From positions 39,726 through 103,725 of the forward strand of contig CAYVIN010000005.1 in the NCBI GenBank assembly GCA_964451375.1: 64,000 nucleotides of DNA. The letters are read 5' to 3'. Shown one piece after another: positions 26,044-34,115 of this stretch (position 1 is the stretch's first letter; every line of letters starts with the position of its first letter). The notes below the pieces were generated by a model. That model saw nothing but the letters and a program-made list of their open reading frames with translations, was not told where the DNA came from and made no database searches. The translations under genes and the position numbers were made by a program. This DNA is from JAGXQV01 sp964451375 (GTDB lineage Bacteria; Pseudomonadota; Gammaproteobacteria; Burkholderiales; Sulfuricellaceae).

Positions 26044-26562
26044 TTAGATTTTTCCACAGATGGCTAAGGCGTGAATCTCCCTGATGCACTCCTCCAATCC
26101 ACCTTCGACGAGGGTTGCCGGAACGGCAAGCATCAGGTTGAGCGGCAATCCGAAGTTTTCTATCAATAATCCGTTTTGATCCAGCAAGTTGTCGCCGTCC
26201 TGGAGCGGCGGACATCCTTGATAACGCGCGACGCGCTGCGCCGCCGTATCCTTTTTGGCGACGTAGCCGTACACGGTTTTTCCCAACGCCAGCGCCACCC
26301 CCATCTCGAAACAGGTGCCGGAATCCGGCTCTGCGCCCCGGAACGGATTCAAATTGGCAACGACGAGGTCGGCTTCGCGGATCAGCCCCAGATTGGCGTG
26401 GAATATCCCTTCCGCCTGATTTTCGGGATGATCGAGCGGCGTCAGGGGGATGAATCCGTAGTCCCGGCAAATGGCGCGCGCCGTTTCGGCCCAGTGCGCC
26501 GCGTCAGGACGGAATACATCGGGGCCGGCGAGGTAAATTTTGCTGTGGAGAAATTTGGACAT
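26044..26562 (-). CDS. Nucleoside 2-deoxyribosyltransferase family protein
   Basis: 172 residues from the ATG at 26562, giving MSKFLHSKIYLAGPDVF at the start. The family fold is indicated by IYLAGPDVF (substrate loop), ADLVVANLNPFRGAEPDSGT and CFEMGVALALGK, where the Glu is the usual nucleophile of the family. These enzymes move deoxyribose between nucleobases or hydrolyse modified deoxynucleotides. It lies just downstream of the glutaredoxin gene in the sigma-E cluster, where lepA is found in related bacteria. Confidence 0.88.
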   Translation of the reverse strand: MSKFLHSKIYLAGPDVFRPDAAHWAETARAICRDYGFIPLTPLDHPENQAEGIFHANLGLIREADLVVANLNPFRGAEPDSGTCFEMGVALALGKTVYGYVAKKDTAAQRVARYQGCPPLQDGDNLLDQNGLLIENFGLPLNLMLAVPATLVEGGLEECIREIHALAICGKI

Positions 26563-26609
26563 GAAAAAAATACCCCGGCGCGGCAAGTACGGGCCGGGGC
26601 GGTCAGGTT

Positions 26610-26849
26610 TCAGGAAATGGCGAGATGTTTTTCCAGCGCCGTTTGATCCAGGTGATAGTGGCAGATTTCGCGACCGTCTTGTCCCGTCAAGACCGGCACT
26701 TTATTGCCGAAGCGGGTTTCCAGCGCATCATCCTCATCCACGTCGAGGACTTCCAGTTCGTAGCCGAACTGCGGTTGCAGCGCTTCCAGCGCTGCAACCA
26801 TTTCCTGGCACAGGGAGCAATACTCGCGGCTGTAGACGGTGAGTTTCAC
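26610..26849 (-). CDS. Glutaredoxin-like (DUF836) thiol protein
   Basis: 79 residues: thioredoxin fold with redox-active CSLC at about 11-14, cis-proline loop KVPVLTG and a short C-terminal helix. Start is GTG at 26849, one base after the degQ stop, so translation is probably coupled. This small glutaredoxin usually sits between mucD/degQ and lepA in betaproteobacteria. Electron partner unknown. Confidence 0.88.
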   Translation of the reverse strand: MKLTVYSREYCSLCQEMVAALEALQPQFGYELEVLDVDEDDALETRFGNKVPVLTGQDGREICHYHLDQTALEKHLAIS

Positions 26850-26850
26850 C

Positions 26851-28251
26851 TTACTCCATGCGCAGTGGGACGAACATCGAACTGCCGTTGCGCCGCACCA
26901 GCAGGGCGAAGGTGGCCCCAGCCTTGATTTGCCCGAGCGCCTGGTTGAATTGTTCGACGCTTTTAACGTCCTTGTTGTTGATCGACAGAATCACGTCGCC
27001 ACGCTGGATGCCGACCCGCGCCGCCTGGCCTTCCGCTTCATCGACGACCAGCCCATGGCTGATTTTGAGTTCCTTGAGCTGAGCGTCGGAGGCTTCGCTT
27101 AAGGACAGACCGATGCGGTTGGCGGTTTTTCCGCTCTTGCCGGATTTGTCGCTTTTCGCGCCTTTTTCAGCAGGCGCTTCGCCGACGGTAAGCGTCAATT
27201 CCTTGTTTTCACCCTTGCGCCACACTTGCAGGGCAACCTTTTTGCCGGGTTTTACCGCCCCTACCAGACGCGGCAGGTCAGCCGAGGTTTCCACTGCCTT
27301 GCCGTCGAATTTCAACACCACATCGCTGACTTCCAGGCCGCCCTTGTCCGCCGGGCTGTTTTTCTCGACGTTGGCGATCAACGCGCCTTGCGGCTTGGAC
27401 AAACCGAACGACTCGGCAAGTTCCTTGGTGACTTCCTGGATCATCACCCCCAACCAGCCCCGGCTGACCTTGCCGCCGCTTTTCAACTGGTCTGCGATGC
27501 CCATCGCCACATCGATGGGAATCGCGAAAGCAACCCCCATGTAACCGCCGGAACGGCTGTAAATTTGCGAATTGACGCCGACCACTTCACCGGAAAGATT
27601 AAACAGCGGGCCGCCCGAGTTGCCAGGGTTGATCGCTACGTCGGTCTGGATGAAGGGAACATAATTTTCTTGCGGCAGGGAACGTCCCTTGGCGCTGACG
27701 ATGCCGGCGGTAACGCTGTTTTCAAAGCCGAACGGCGAGCCGATGGCGGCTACCCATTCGCCGACCTTGAGCTTGTCGGGACTGCCGATCACCACTTTGG
27801 GCAGGTTGGCGGCGTCGATTTTGATGAGCGCCACGTCGGTGCGTTTGTCCGCGCCGATCACCTTGGCCTTGAATTCCTGCTTGTCGGTGAGCTTGACCAA
27901 CACTTCGTCGGCGCTATCCACGACATGCGCATTGGTGAGGATATAACCGTCGCTGCTGATGATGAAGCCGGAACCCAGCGAATGGCTCTTGAATTCGCGC
28001 GGCTGGTTTTTGTTGCGCGGTACTTGCGGCTGGAAGCGACGGAAAAACTCGAAGAACGGGTCATCCTCGGAAAGTCCGGGGAAGCCCGGGAATTGGTTCA
28101 TGCCTTCACGTATCTGGGTGATGCTGATGTTGACGACCGCCGGGCCGTGTTTTTCGACCAACTGGGTAAAGTCCGGCAAGTCCTTGGCCGATACCGTTGT
28201 GGAAAGACATGCCAACGTCGCGGCAATTAGCAGATTTTTCAATAGTTTCAT
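26851..28251 (-). CDS. Periplasmic serine endoprotease DegQ/MucD (Do family)
   Basis: 466 residues: signal peptide 1-22, trypsin-like protease with His109 (TNAHVV), Asp139 (DVALIKI) and Ser212 (NPGNSGGPLF), then two PDZ domains (about 255-345 and 375-460). A Lys/Ser/Gly-rich linker (KSDKSGKSGK) separates the PDZ domains. Degrades misfolded envelope proteins and is normally part of the sigma-E regulon. Start overlaps the rseC stop by 4 nt. Confidence 0.95.
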   Translation of the reverse strand: MKLLKNLLIAATLACLSTTVSAKDLPDFTQLVEKHGPAVVNISITQIREGMNQFPGFPGLSEDDPFFEFFRRFQPQVPRNKNQPREFKSHSLGSGFIISSDGYILTNAHVVDSADEVLVKLTDKQEFKAKVIGADKRTDVALIKIDAANLPKVVIGSPDKLKVGEWVAAIGSPFGFENSVTAGIVSAKGRSLPQENYVPFIQTDVAINPGNSGGPLFNLSGEVVGVNSQIYSRSGGYMGVAFAIPIDVAMGIADQLKSGGKVSRGWLGVMIQEVTKELAESFGLSKPQGALIANVEKNSPADKGGLEVSDVVLKFDGKAVETSADLPRLVGAVKPGKKVALQVWRKGENKELTLTVGEAPAEKGAKSDKSGKSGKTANRIGLSLSEASDAQLKELKISHGLVVDEAEGQAARVGIQRGDVILSINNKDVKSVEQFNQALGQIKAGATFALLVRRNGSSMFVPLRME

Positions 28252-28730
28252 TGATGATCTCCATAAAGGTTAACGACAAATTGATCAGGGGTGCGGCTCA
28301 GGATGACCGGGCAGTAGTTTTCTTTACTCGCCATGAATGCCGATTGGCGGCGCGACCAGAAAAATCCCGCCAGCAGGCCGATACCCGCGCCGATGACCGA
28401 AAATAATTCCTGAGTTGCGATGCTTGCGCCGAATTGATGGCCGCCGATTGCACCGGTCATCAGCAATAGCAGCGCCGGCAGATAGATTGCAGAAGCGCCT
28501 TTCAGCAGCGCCAGCTCAGGCAAACCAATGATCACCCGCTCGCCGGTTTTTGCGCCGATTGTGTTGCGCGCCTTGTAAAGCGGCGCTTTGCGCTCAAAAA
28601 AGCCGAGCAGCGAAGCGGTTCCACAGCTTTCGCTGCTTTTCGCGCAGCCGCCGCAACTGGATTTGCGCTGGGCCTGGATGAAGGCGTTTTCACCTTCCTC
28701 CCGGACGACCACACCTTCGGTTTCATACAT
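28248..28730 (-). CDS. rseC: SoxR-reducing/sigma-E regulatory protein RseC
   Basis: 160 residues of the RseC/MucC family: N-terminal cysteine cluster CGGCAKSSESCG (about residues 26-37), which may hold an Fe-S or redox centre, and two transmembrane helices (about 80-100 and 105-125). An inner-membrane protein modulating sigma-E signalling and, in other species, SoxR reduction. Overlaps degQ by 4 nt. Confidence 0.9.
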   Translation of the reverse strand: MYETEGVVVREEGENAFIQAQRKSSCGGCAKSSESCGTASLLGFFERKAPLYKARNTIGAKTGERVIIGLPELALLKGASAIYLPALLLLMTGAIGGHQFGASIATQELFSVIGAGIGLLAGFFWSRRQSAFMASKENYCPVILSRTPDQFVVNLYGDHQ

Positions 28731-28794
28731 GGTGAGAGGTTCCCGATGATTTTCCGCTCAGATGGGGATGTTGCCGCGAAAGTTCAAGAGTGAA

Positions 28795-29763
28795 TCAGGG
28801 TTTGCTCTTGGTGTAGGTTATGGCGTTGCCGATTTGTAATACGGTTGCGCTGGGAACCTCGCCGATGACGGTGATCTGGTGTTTTTCCACGGTTTTCGCG
28901 TAAACGTTGATGACGCCTTGACTGGAAAGTCCCTGCATCGCTTTGGTCGAACCGGGAAGCGGCTCGATAAACACCGAAACCGAAGTCATGCCGTCGGAAA
29001 AAACCAGTTGATTGACCGGTTGTTCCTTGCCCGGCAGGCTACGTTTGAAGCCCATGGTGTTGGTGAATCCGGGCGGAAGTCCGGTGAAACTCCAGTTTGG
29101 ATCGACGCTGGAAACATCTGCCGGCGAGGGTTTGTCGGTGACGATCACGACTTTTTTACCGGTGAGTTTGGGCTTGAGCAATTCCTTGTCGATTTTGCCG
29201 CCGATAGTCAGGTCGGTGAAAGCGGTTTGCGCCACAACTTCGTTGGTGTCGTTGAGGGTGCTGACCTTGAGCAACATCCCGCTTGTCGATTCGGCGCACA
29301 GTTTGTGGCGGTAACGGAAATTGTCCTTGGGCTCGAAAATAATATTCTGGCAGAGGATGCCGGTGACTCGCCCGGTGTCGCCGACCTTGACATTGTAATA
29401 CTGGGTGATGGGGCCGATGTTGTCGGCAAGCAAGGCGGGGAAAGTGTTCTTCGGTTTACGTTTTTCCACGACGACATTTTTGTCGTCACTCTCGAAACAC
29501 AACACTTCGTTGTTGTTGCGCACCACCTCGCGGGGAATCCCGTCGAGCATTTCGAGCTTTTCGTGTTCGCCCCACTCATCGCGTAGATGCACGATCTTGA
29601 AGGTTTCGACGCGGCTGCCAACCTGATGAATAAAGGTTCCCGTGTAGTTTTGCTGGCGCGCCGCCGTGGCGATTTTACCCAGCCAGGCTAACGCATCGAG
29701 TTGGGTCGCCTGCGCCGCCGCGCTGTATAACGCGAAAGTGGCGAGAGAGGCGGCCAGTCTCAT
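28795..29763 (-). CDS. rseB: Sigma-E regulator RseB/MucB
   Basis: 322 residues: signal peptide (LAASLATFALYSAAAQA) and the two periplasmic LolA/LolB-like domains of RseB (WLGKIATAARQQNYTGTF, then the C-terminal domain from about residue 210 with FTGLPPGFTNTMGFKR). It binds RseA and protects it from DegS-type cleavage. Its start overlaps the rseA stop by 4 nt. Confidence 0.93.
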   Translation of the reverse strand: MRLAASLATFALYSAAAQATQLDALAWLGKIATAARQQNYTGTFIHQVGSRVETFKIVHLRDEWGEHEKLEMLDGIPREVVRNNNEVLCFESDDKNVVVEKRKPKNTFPALLADNIGPITQYYNVKVGDTGRVTGILCQNIIFEPKDNFRYRHKLCAESTSGMLLKVSTLNDTNEVVAQTAFTDLTIGGKIDKELLKPKLTGKKVVIVTDKPSPADVSSVDPNWSFTGLPPGFTNTMGFKRSLPGKEQPVNQLVFSDGMTSVSVFIEPLPGSTKAMQGLSSQGVINVYAKTVEKHQITVIGEVPSATVLQIGNAITYTKSKP

Positions 29764-30239
29764 TTTTCACCCCGGCGCACATCCAGAGATGCGCGCTGGT
29801 AGGGAGATTCGCCGTAATACGCCGCAGTGGAAAACTCTTGATGGGCATTCACATAGCCGCTGACATTGGCCGACGACATACGCACCATATTGTCCTGGTT
29901 GGGCGTGACCACGTCGGGCTGATTCAACTGGAACGCCGTCCAGGCGACCACTGAAACCGCCGCCAGCGACGCCGCCATGGAAAGGGCTATCTTGGGGCGC
30001 AGGAGGCGCGGTTTGGCGCGTTGCGGCGCGAGTATGGTCGGTTCGGCAGCCAGGCGCGCGGCGAAGCGGGCGGTGAATTGATCGTCGCGCAGCGGCGTTT
30101 GGCGCATACCGTCGCCGATGAGGTGATAGATTTCCCAGTCGTCGCGTAGCGCGTCAGCCTGTTTGAGCTTGCCGAACACGATACGTGCGTCGTCGTCGTC
30201 CAATTCCCCGTCCATCAATGCGGAAATTTGCTCTTTCAT
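29760..30239 (-). CDS. rseA: Anti-sigma-E factor RseA/MucA
   Basis: 159 residues from the ATG at 30239, which gives MKEQISALMDGELDDDDA, the standard start; upstream frame is only the end of rpoE. An N-terminal cytoplasmic sigma-binding domain (1-75), one TM helix (about 90-110, ALSMAASLAAVSVVAWTAF) and a short periplasmic tail are present. Encoded 2 nt after rpoE. Confidence 0.92.
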   Translation of the reverse strand: MKEQISALMDGELDDDDARIVFGKLKQADALRDDWEIYHLIGDGMRQTPLRDDQFTARFAARLAAEPTILAPQRAKPRLLRPKIALSMAASLAAVSVVAWTAFQLNQPDVVTPNQDNMVRMSSANVSGYVNAHQEFSTAAYYGESPYQRASLDVRRGEK

Positions 30240-30241
30240 CG

Positions 30242-30841
30242 TTACCACCTCTTGTCCTTGCTGGTTCCTAGGAGTGGGCGCAGACGCTCGGCAACCGCCT
30301 CGCGCGCCCGGAAAATTCTCGATCTGACCGTCCCGATGGGACAATTCATGATGCTGGCAATATCTTCGTAACTCATACCCTCGATTTCGCGCAGCGTGAG
30401 CGCCGTGCGTAATTCCTCCGGCAGGCTTTCGACGGTGCGGTTTACCGTTTCGGCGACCTGTTTGCTCATCAACTCGTTTTCCGGCGTGTTGTTGTCGCGC
30501 AACTGATCCGCGTCATCGAAGGTTTCCGCTTCCTCGGCGTTGAATTCGGTCGTGGTGGGCGCACGGCGGCCCTGGGAAACCAGAAAATTCTTGGCGGTGT
30601 TGATGCCGATCCGATACAGCCAGGTGTAAAAGGCGCTGTCACCGCGAAAGGAAGGCAAAGCGCGATAGGCCTTGATGAAGGCCTCCTGGGATACATCCTC
30701 GATTTCCGCCGGGTCGCGGATAAAGCGCGACAGCAAACGCGCCAGCTTGCGCTGGTACTTTGCCACCAAAAGCTCGAAAGCCCGTTTGTCTCCGCTTTGT
30801 GCGCGTTCGACCAATTGCTGGTCGATTTCCCTGTCACCCAT
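30242..30841 (-). CDS. rpoE: Extracytoplasmic stress sigma factor RpoE (AlgU)
   Basis: 199 residues with sigma region 2 (LLVAKYQRKLARLLSRFI, then the DVSQEAFIKAYRAL helix and YTWLYRIGINTAKNFL) and region 4 (LPEELRTALTLREIEGMSY and GTVRSRIFRAREAV). First gene of rpoE-rseA-rseB-rseC-degQ-glutaredoxin. I did not find a convincing GAACTT/TCTGA autoregulatory promoter upstream. Confidence 0.96.
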   Translation of the reverse strand: MGDREIDQQLVERAQSGDKRAFELLVAKYQRKLARLLSRFIRDPAEIEDVSQEAFIKAYRALPSFRGDSAFYTWLYRIGINTAKNFLVSQGRRAPTTTEFNAEEAETFDDADQLRDNNTPENELMSKQVAETVNRTVESLPEELRTALTLREIEGMSYEDIASIMNCPIGTVRSRIFRAREAVAERLRPLLGTSKDKRW

Positions 30842-31299
30842 TCAAGGCTTTTCCCAAAAGGTATTATTTTTTGTGTAGTAAAACGAATCCGGCGAAGTAT
30901 AGCCCGTTATGCCCGATACAGGGAATGCAGCCGCACCAGCGTTACTCAAAAGACCGCGCCGTCCTGAAATAGTTCATTCAAATTGGCGGTTGTGGCGGAA
31001 AAGCGGTAAATCCCGAGCAAAACGGAATTCCGTTTATTGGGCAAAAAAGATGGGCAGGGATACAGACCGGCGCGGGATACTAACCCAATGGTATTTTCCA
31101 TACCTAAGCTGGACGAGCCGGAACCAAAATGGGAATTGAGTAGTGAGGGATGGTCGATTTTCATCACCCATTACCTGTAAAACCTGATTGCAAGCCAATC
31201 ACAAGTCGTGAGGTTCCTGGATGGGAACGACGAGTATGACTAATTCAGCGCTTCCCTATACTATCCGGCTTCCCCCACTCTTAAAGCAGCCTTCCCCGC
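30842..31299. promoter_or_regulatory. 458-nt divergent region between rpoE and hflX with a 16-bp palindrome
   Basis: No gene is supported. It contains a perfect palindrome AAACGGAATTCCGTTT at 31020-31035, a possible operator. Composition is more AT-rich than flanking coding DNA. Promoters for rpoE and hflX must be here but were not assigned. Confidence 0.4.
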
Positions 31300-32697
31300 A
31301 TGAGAAAAGAAGTCAAAGAATCCCCCAAATACGCCGTCGTGGCGTCCGTACAACTGCCGAACGTGAGCGACATCGAATTCGAGGCGTCGCTCGCCGAGTT
31401 GCGCGATCTTGCCAAGACCCTGGGTTTCCAGATCACCGCCACCTTCGTGCAGAAACGCGCCAATTTTGATACAACGGCCTATCTGGGGGCCGGCAAGCGC
31501 CAGGAGATACGCGAATTTGTCGATAGCGCGCCTCTGCCCGTCAACTTCGAGCATGTGCCGGCGGGAGCCGCCGACCCCAACGCCGGCAAAATCGAGGTGG
31601 TCTTCGTCGATCACGAAATTTCGCCGTCGCAGGCGCGCAACCTCGAAATCGAAGTCGGCTGCGAGGTAATGGATCGCACCATGGTGATCCTCGAAATTTT
31701 CCACCGCCACGCCCGTTCCCGCGCCGCCCGCGCCCAGGTCGAAATCGCCCGCCTCGGCTACATGGCGCCGCGCCTGCGCGAGGCGGCCAAGCTCGCCGGG
31801 CCGCAAGGCCGACAGCGCAGCGGCGTGGGCGGACGCGGCGCCGGCGAGTCGCACACCGAGCTGGACAAACGCAAGATTCGCGACCGCATCGCCGAACTGC
31901 AACTGGAAATTGCCGCCATGGATGTCGAGCGCAAAACCCAGCGCGCGCGCCGCCAGGAGCGCCAGGGACTGGCCGGTGTAGCGCTGGTGGGCTACACCAA
32001 CGCCGGCAAGTCCACCCTGATGCGCGCCCTCACCGGCAGCGAAGTGCTGGTCGAAAACAAACTCTTCGCCACCCTCGACACCACCGTGCGCGCCCTCCAC
32101 CCGGAAAGTATGCCGCGCGTATTGGTCAGCGACACCGTCGGCTTCATCAAAAACCTGCCGCACGGCCTGGTCGCCTCGTTCAAATCGACTCTCGACGAAG
32201 CGCTCGACGCCGCGCTGCTGCTCCACGTCATCGACGCCAGTGATCCCGGCTTCGAGCGGCAACGCGAAGTCACCGACACGGTGCTCAACGAGATCGGCGC
32301 GGAAGACGTGCCGCGCCTGCGCGTTTTCAACAAGATCGACCATGTCGGCGACGCAGCCGCCCAAGCTGAGCGTGAAACACAATTGCGCGCCGAGTACCCC
32401 GATTGTCTGGTGATGAGCGCGCGGCGCAGCGACGATGTCGCCAAACTACGCGCTGCGATCATCGCGTTTTTCCAGCGCGACCGCATCGAAGCCGAACTAT
32501 TCCTGCCCTGGTCGGCACAGCAGTCGCGCGGCGAAATCTACGCGCGCTGCGAAGTGCTGGAAGAGCGCAACGATGGCGAAGGCGCGTACTTACGAATACG
32601 CGGCGAAAGCGCGGATGTGAAGGGCTTGTGCGAGCGGTTCGGTGGTGGGGCGAATGGCGAGGCGAGCGGCGGCCCGGTCGAAACCGAGTCGTCTTGA
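31300..32697 (+). CDS. hflX: Ribosome-associated GTPase HflX
   Basis: 465 residues. N-terminal HflX domain (FDTTAYLGAGKRQEI and DHEISPSQARNLE), a glycine-rich linker (GPQGRQRSGVGGRGAGESH), coiled-coil, and G domain from about residue 220: G1 GYTNAGKST, G3 DTVGFI, G4 NKID. HflX splits stalled ribosomes under stress. It is not next to hfq as is usual, so it may be a second copy or relocated. Only 13 nt separate its stop from that of the convergent vapC. Confidence 0.93.
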   Translation: MRKEVKESPKYAVVASVQLPNVSDIEFEASLAELRDLAKTLGFQITATFVQKRANFDTTAYLGAGKRQEIREFVDSAPLPVNFEHVPAGAADPNAGKIEVVFVDHEISPSQARNLEIEVGCEVMDRTMVILEIFHRHARSRAARAQVEIARLGYMAPRLREAAKLAGPQGRQRSGVGGRGAGESHTELDKRKIRDRIAELQLEIAAMDVERKTQRARRQERQGLAGVALVGYTNAGKSTLMRALTGSEVLVENKLFATLDTTVRALHPESMPRVLVSDTVGFIKNLPHGLVASFKSTLDEALDAALLLHVIDASDPGFERQREVTDTVLNEIGAEDVPRLRVFNKIDHVGDAAAQAERETQLRAEYPDCLVMSARRSDDVAKLRAAIIAFFQRDRIEAELFLPWSAQQSRGEIYARCEVLEERNDGEGAYLRIRGESADVKGLCERFGGGANGEASGGPVETESS

Positions 32698-32710
32698 GCT
32701 GCGGCGCTGC

Positions 32711-33118
32711 TCATGAATCCTGATGCCAGTTCAGGCACTGCAAGCCCGGCACACGCGAAAATTCCCGGATGTTGCGCGTCACCAGCATAGCCTGATGGCG
32801 CAATGCCGTGGCGGCAATCAGCGTATCGTGCGGGCCGATGGGCGTGCCCGCAGCCTCCAGGTCGGCGCGAATTCGCGCTGCCTGGGCCGCGCATTCACTA
32901 TCAAACGGCAAGAGCTGCATGGGCCGCAACAACTGCGCCAACGCCGTTAAACGAGGAGTTGCCGCCTCGTTCGGCAAACGCAACAGCCCATAACGCAGTT
33001 CATATTCGACAATCGCAGGCACACCCAGATCGGCGGGGCGCAGGGCTTGCAGGCGCGGCACCACCTGCGGGTCGCCGCGAAAGTAGTAGCTGATGGTGTT
33101 GCTATCAAGGATCAGCAT
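32711..33118 (-). CDS. vapC: VapC-type PIN-domain toxin
   Basis: 135 residues with PIN nuclease acidic residues visible: Asp5 (LILDSNTISYY), Glu in VEYELRYG (about 39) and Asp in GPHDTLIAAT (about 99). Ends LVTRNIREFSRVPGL, as VapC proteins do. A Mg-dependent RNase that typically cleaves initiator tRNA or rRNA when free. Encoded 9 nt after its antitoxin. Confidence 0.92.
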   Translation of the reverse strand: MLILDSNTISYYFRGDPQVVPRLQALRPADLGVPAIVEYELRYGLLRLPNEAATPRLTALAQLLRPMQLLPFDSECAAQAARIRADLEAAGTPIGPHDTLIAATALRHQAMLVTRNIREFSRVPGLQCLNWHQDS

Positions 33119-33127
33119 GGCGGGCAG

Positions 33128-33358
33128 TCAAAAACCCACGCGCGGCGCATCGTCCGGCAACGAGGCCGGGCTTTCTTCGCGCAAGGGAAAATCGGCAAAA
33201 CGTCCCGCCAGCGCGAGGCAATCCTCGGGCCATTCATGGGCTGCGTATTTGCGGATGATTTCCGCCACCCACCGGCTTTTCGACAGGCCATTGGCCTGCG
33301 CGGCCTGCTCAACCAGCGCCTGTGTGGCATCGTCCAGATACAGCGTGAGTTGTGACAT
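33128..33358 (-). CDS. vapB: VapB-like ribbon-helix-helix antitoxin
   Basis: 76 residues from the ATG at 33358, with AGGAG 8 nt upstream (an upstream in-frame start is less good). The N-terminal SQLTLYLDDATQALVEQAA with LSKSRWVAEIIRKYA is a CopG/Arc ribbon-helix-helix DNA-binding unit; the acidic/proline C-terminus would neutralise VapC. First gene of the pair. Confidence 0.88.
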   Translation of the reverse strand: MSQLTLYLDDATQALVEQAAQANGLSKSRWVAEIIRKYAAHEWPEDCLALAGRFADFPLREESPASLPDDAPRVGF

Positions 33359-33588
33359 GGCAACCGCTCCTTTCAATTCACTTTGGCAAGTATATTTCCA
33401 AGTATATTTGTCTGAGTGGTTTCGTCAAGCAAAGCAGTGTCTCTGCCCAAGGCTGCTGAATTCCCTGTTTCCGTTCATGTTGAGTAGGATATTCGCCCGT
33501 TGACCGAAAGGCGTTGGCAAGAAACAGCCAAGTGGGGAATTCGCGCTGTCGGAGAGGGGGCGTATTTCTGCCTCGATCCAAATTGCTT

Positions 33589-33608
33589 CCCCCTTTGCAA
33601 AAAGGGGG
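33589..33608. repeat. CCCCCTTT/AAAGGGGG hairpin repeat
   Basis: An 8-bp inverted repeat with GCAA loop between the XRE regulator and vapB. It matches a type of intergenic repeat that creates spurious PPFxKGG-like peptides in many genomes. Could terminate the regulator transcript. Confidence 0.4.
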
Positions 33609-33630
33609 GGCTTGGCGCGGCGTCCCATGG

Positions 33631-33948
33631 TCACCAGCTTTCCTTCTTGCCTGCTGGGGGAATAGCCGACGGTGTGGTTTTCCCGAGCTCAACGGCGCGA
33701 GGCGTCTTGCCGGCATCCTTACCGGAAGCGGGAGAAGTGTGATTCAGCGAAATTTCAACATCCCGCAAGCGCAGCACCGTGTAAAGCCGTTCAAGCGTAG
33801 CCGTCGCAGGATTGGCTTCAAAGTAGGCATAACTTTGTTGAGTAATGCCCAGCCGTTCGGCCAAGGCAGCCTGAGTCAGCCCTTTTTCCTTGCGAAAGCC
33901 CTTGAGGATCAGCGGGAGCTGGTTGAGAGTCTTGATGGGATAAATCAC
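33631..33948 (-). CDS. Orphan XRE/HipB-like DNA-binding protein
   Basis: 105 residues; start GTG at 33948 with GGAGG 5 nt upstream. Residues 10-65 are a Cro/C1-type helix-turn-helix (GFRKEKGLTQAALAERLGI, QQSYAYFEANP, TLERLYTVLRLRDVEI), most like HipB antitoxins. The C-terminal 40 residues are Pro/Lys-rich and look unstructured. No hipA-like kinase follows; the next 250 nt hold a repeat and vapB. May control the nuclease gene upstream or be the remnant of a toxin-antitoxin module. Confidence 0.8.
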   Translation of the reverse strand: MIYPIKTLNQLPLILKGFRKEKGLTQAALAERLGITQQSYAYFEANPATATLERLYTVLRLRDVEISLNHTSPASGKDAGKTPRAVELGKTTPSAIPPAGKKESW

Positions 33949-34115
33949 GCTTGCCTCCGTTCATGCGCCCTGTCGCGATACAGATTGCAGGCTGTAAAGT
34001 GGTTTAACAGTCCTGTGGCTGTACGCAATCAACCCTGATCGGTCATTCGTAAAAATGAAAGCAATTGAAAGAATTTAATATTTCAAGCTGCCAATGTTCT
34101 GGTGGCAGGTGAGAC

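Noticed and set aside
30909..31167. Short frames on both strands between rpoE and hflX
   Set aside because: No ribosome site, family feature or sensible composition; treated as regulatory DNA.
33378..33716. 112-codon minus-strand frame between vapB and the XRE gene
   Set aside because: Contains the PPFCKGG peptide produced by a common intergenic repeat and has no domain.
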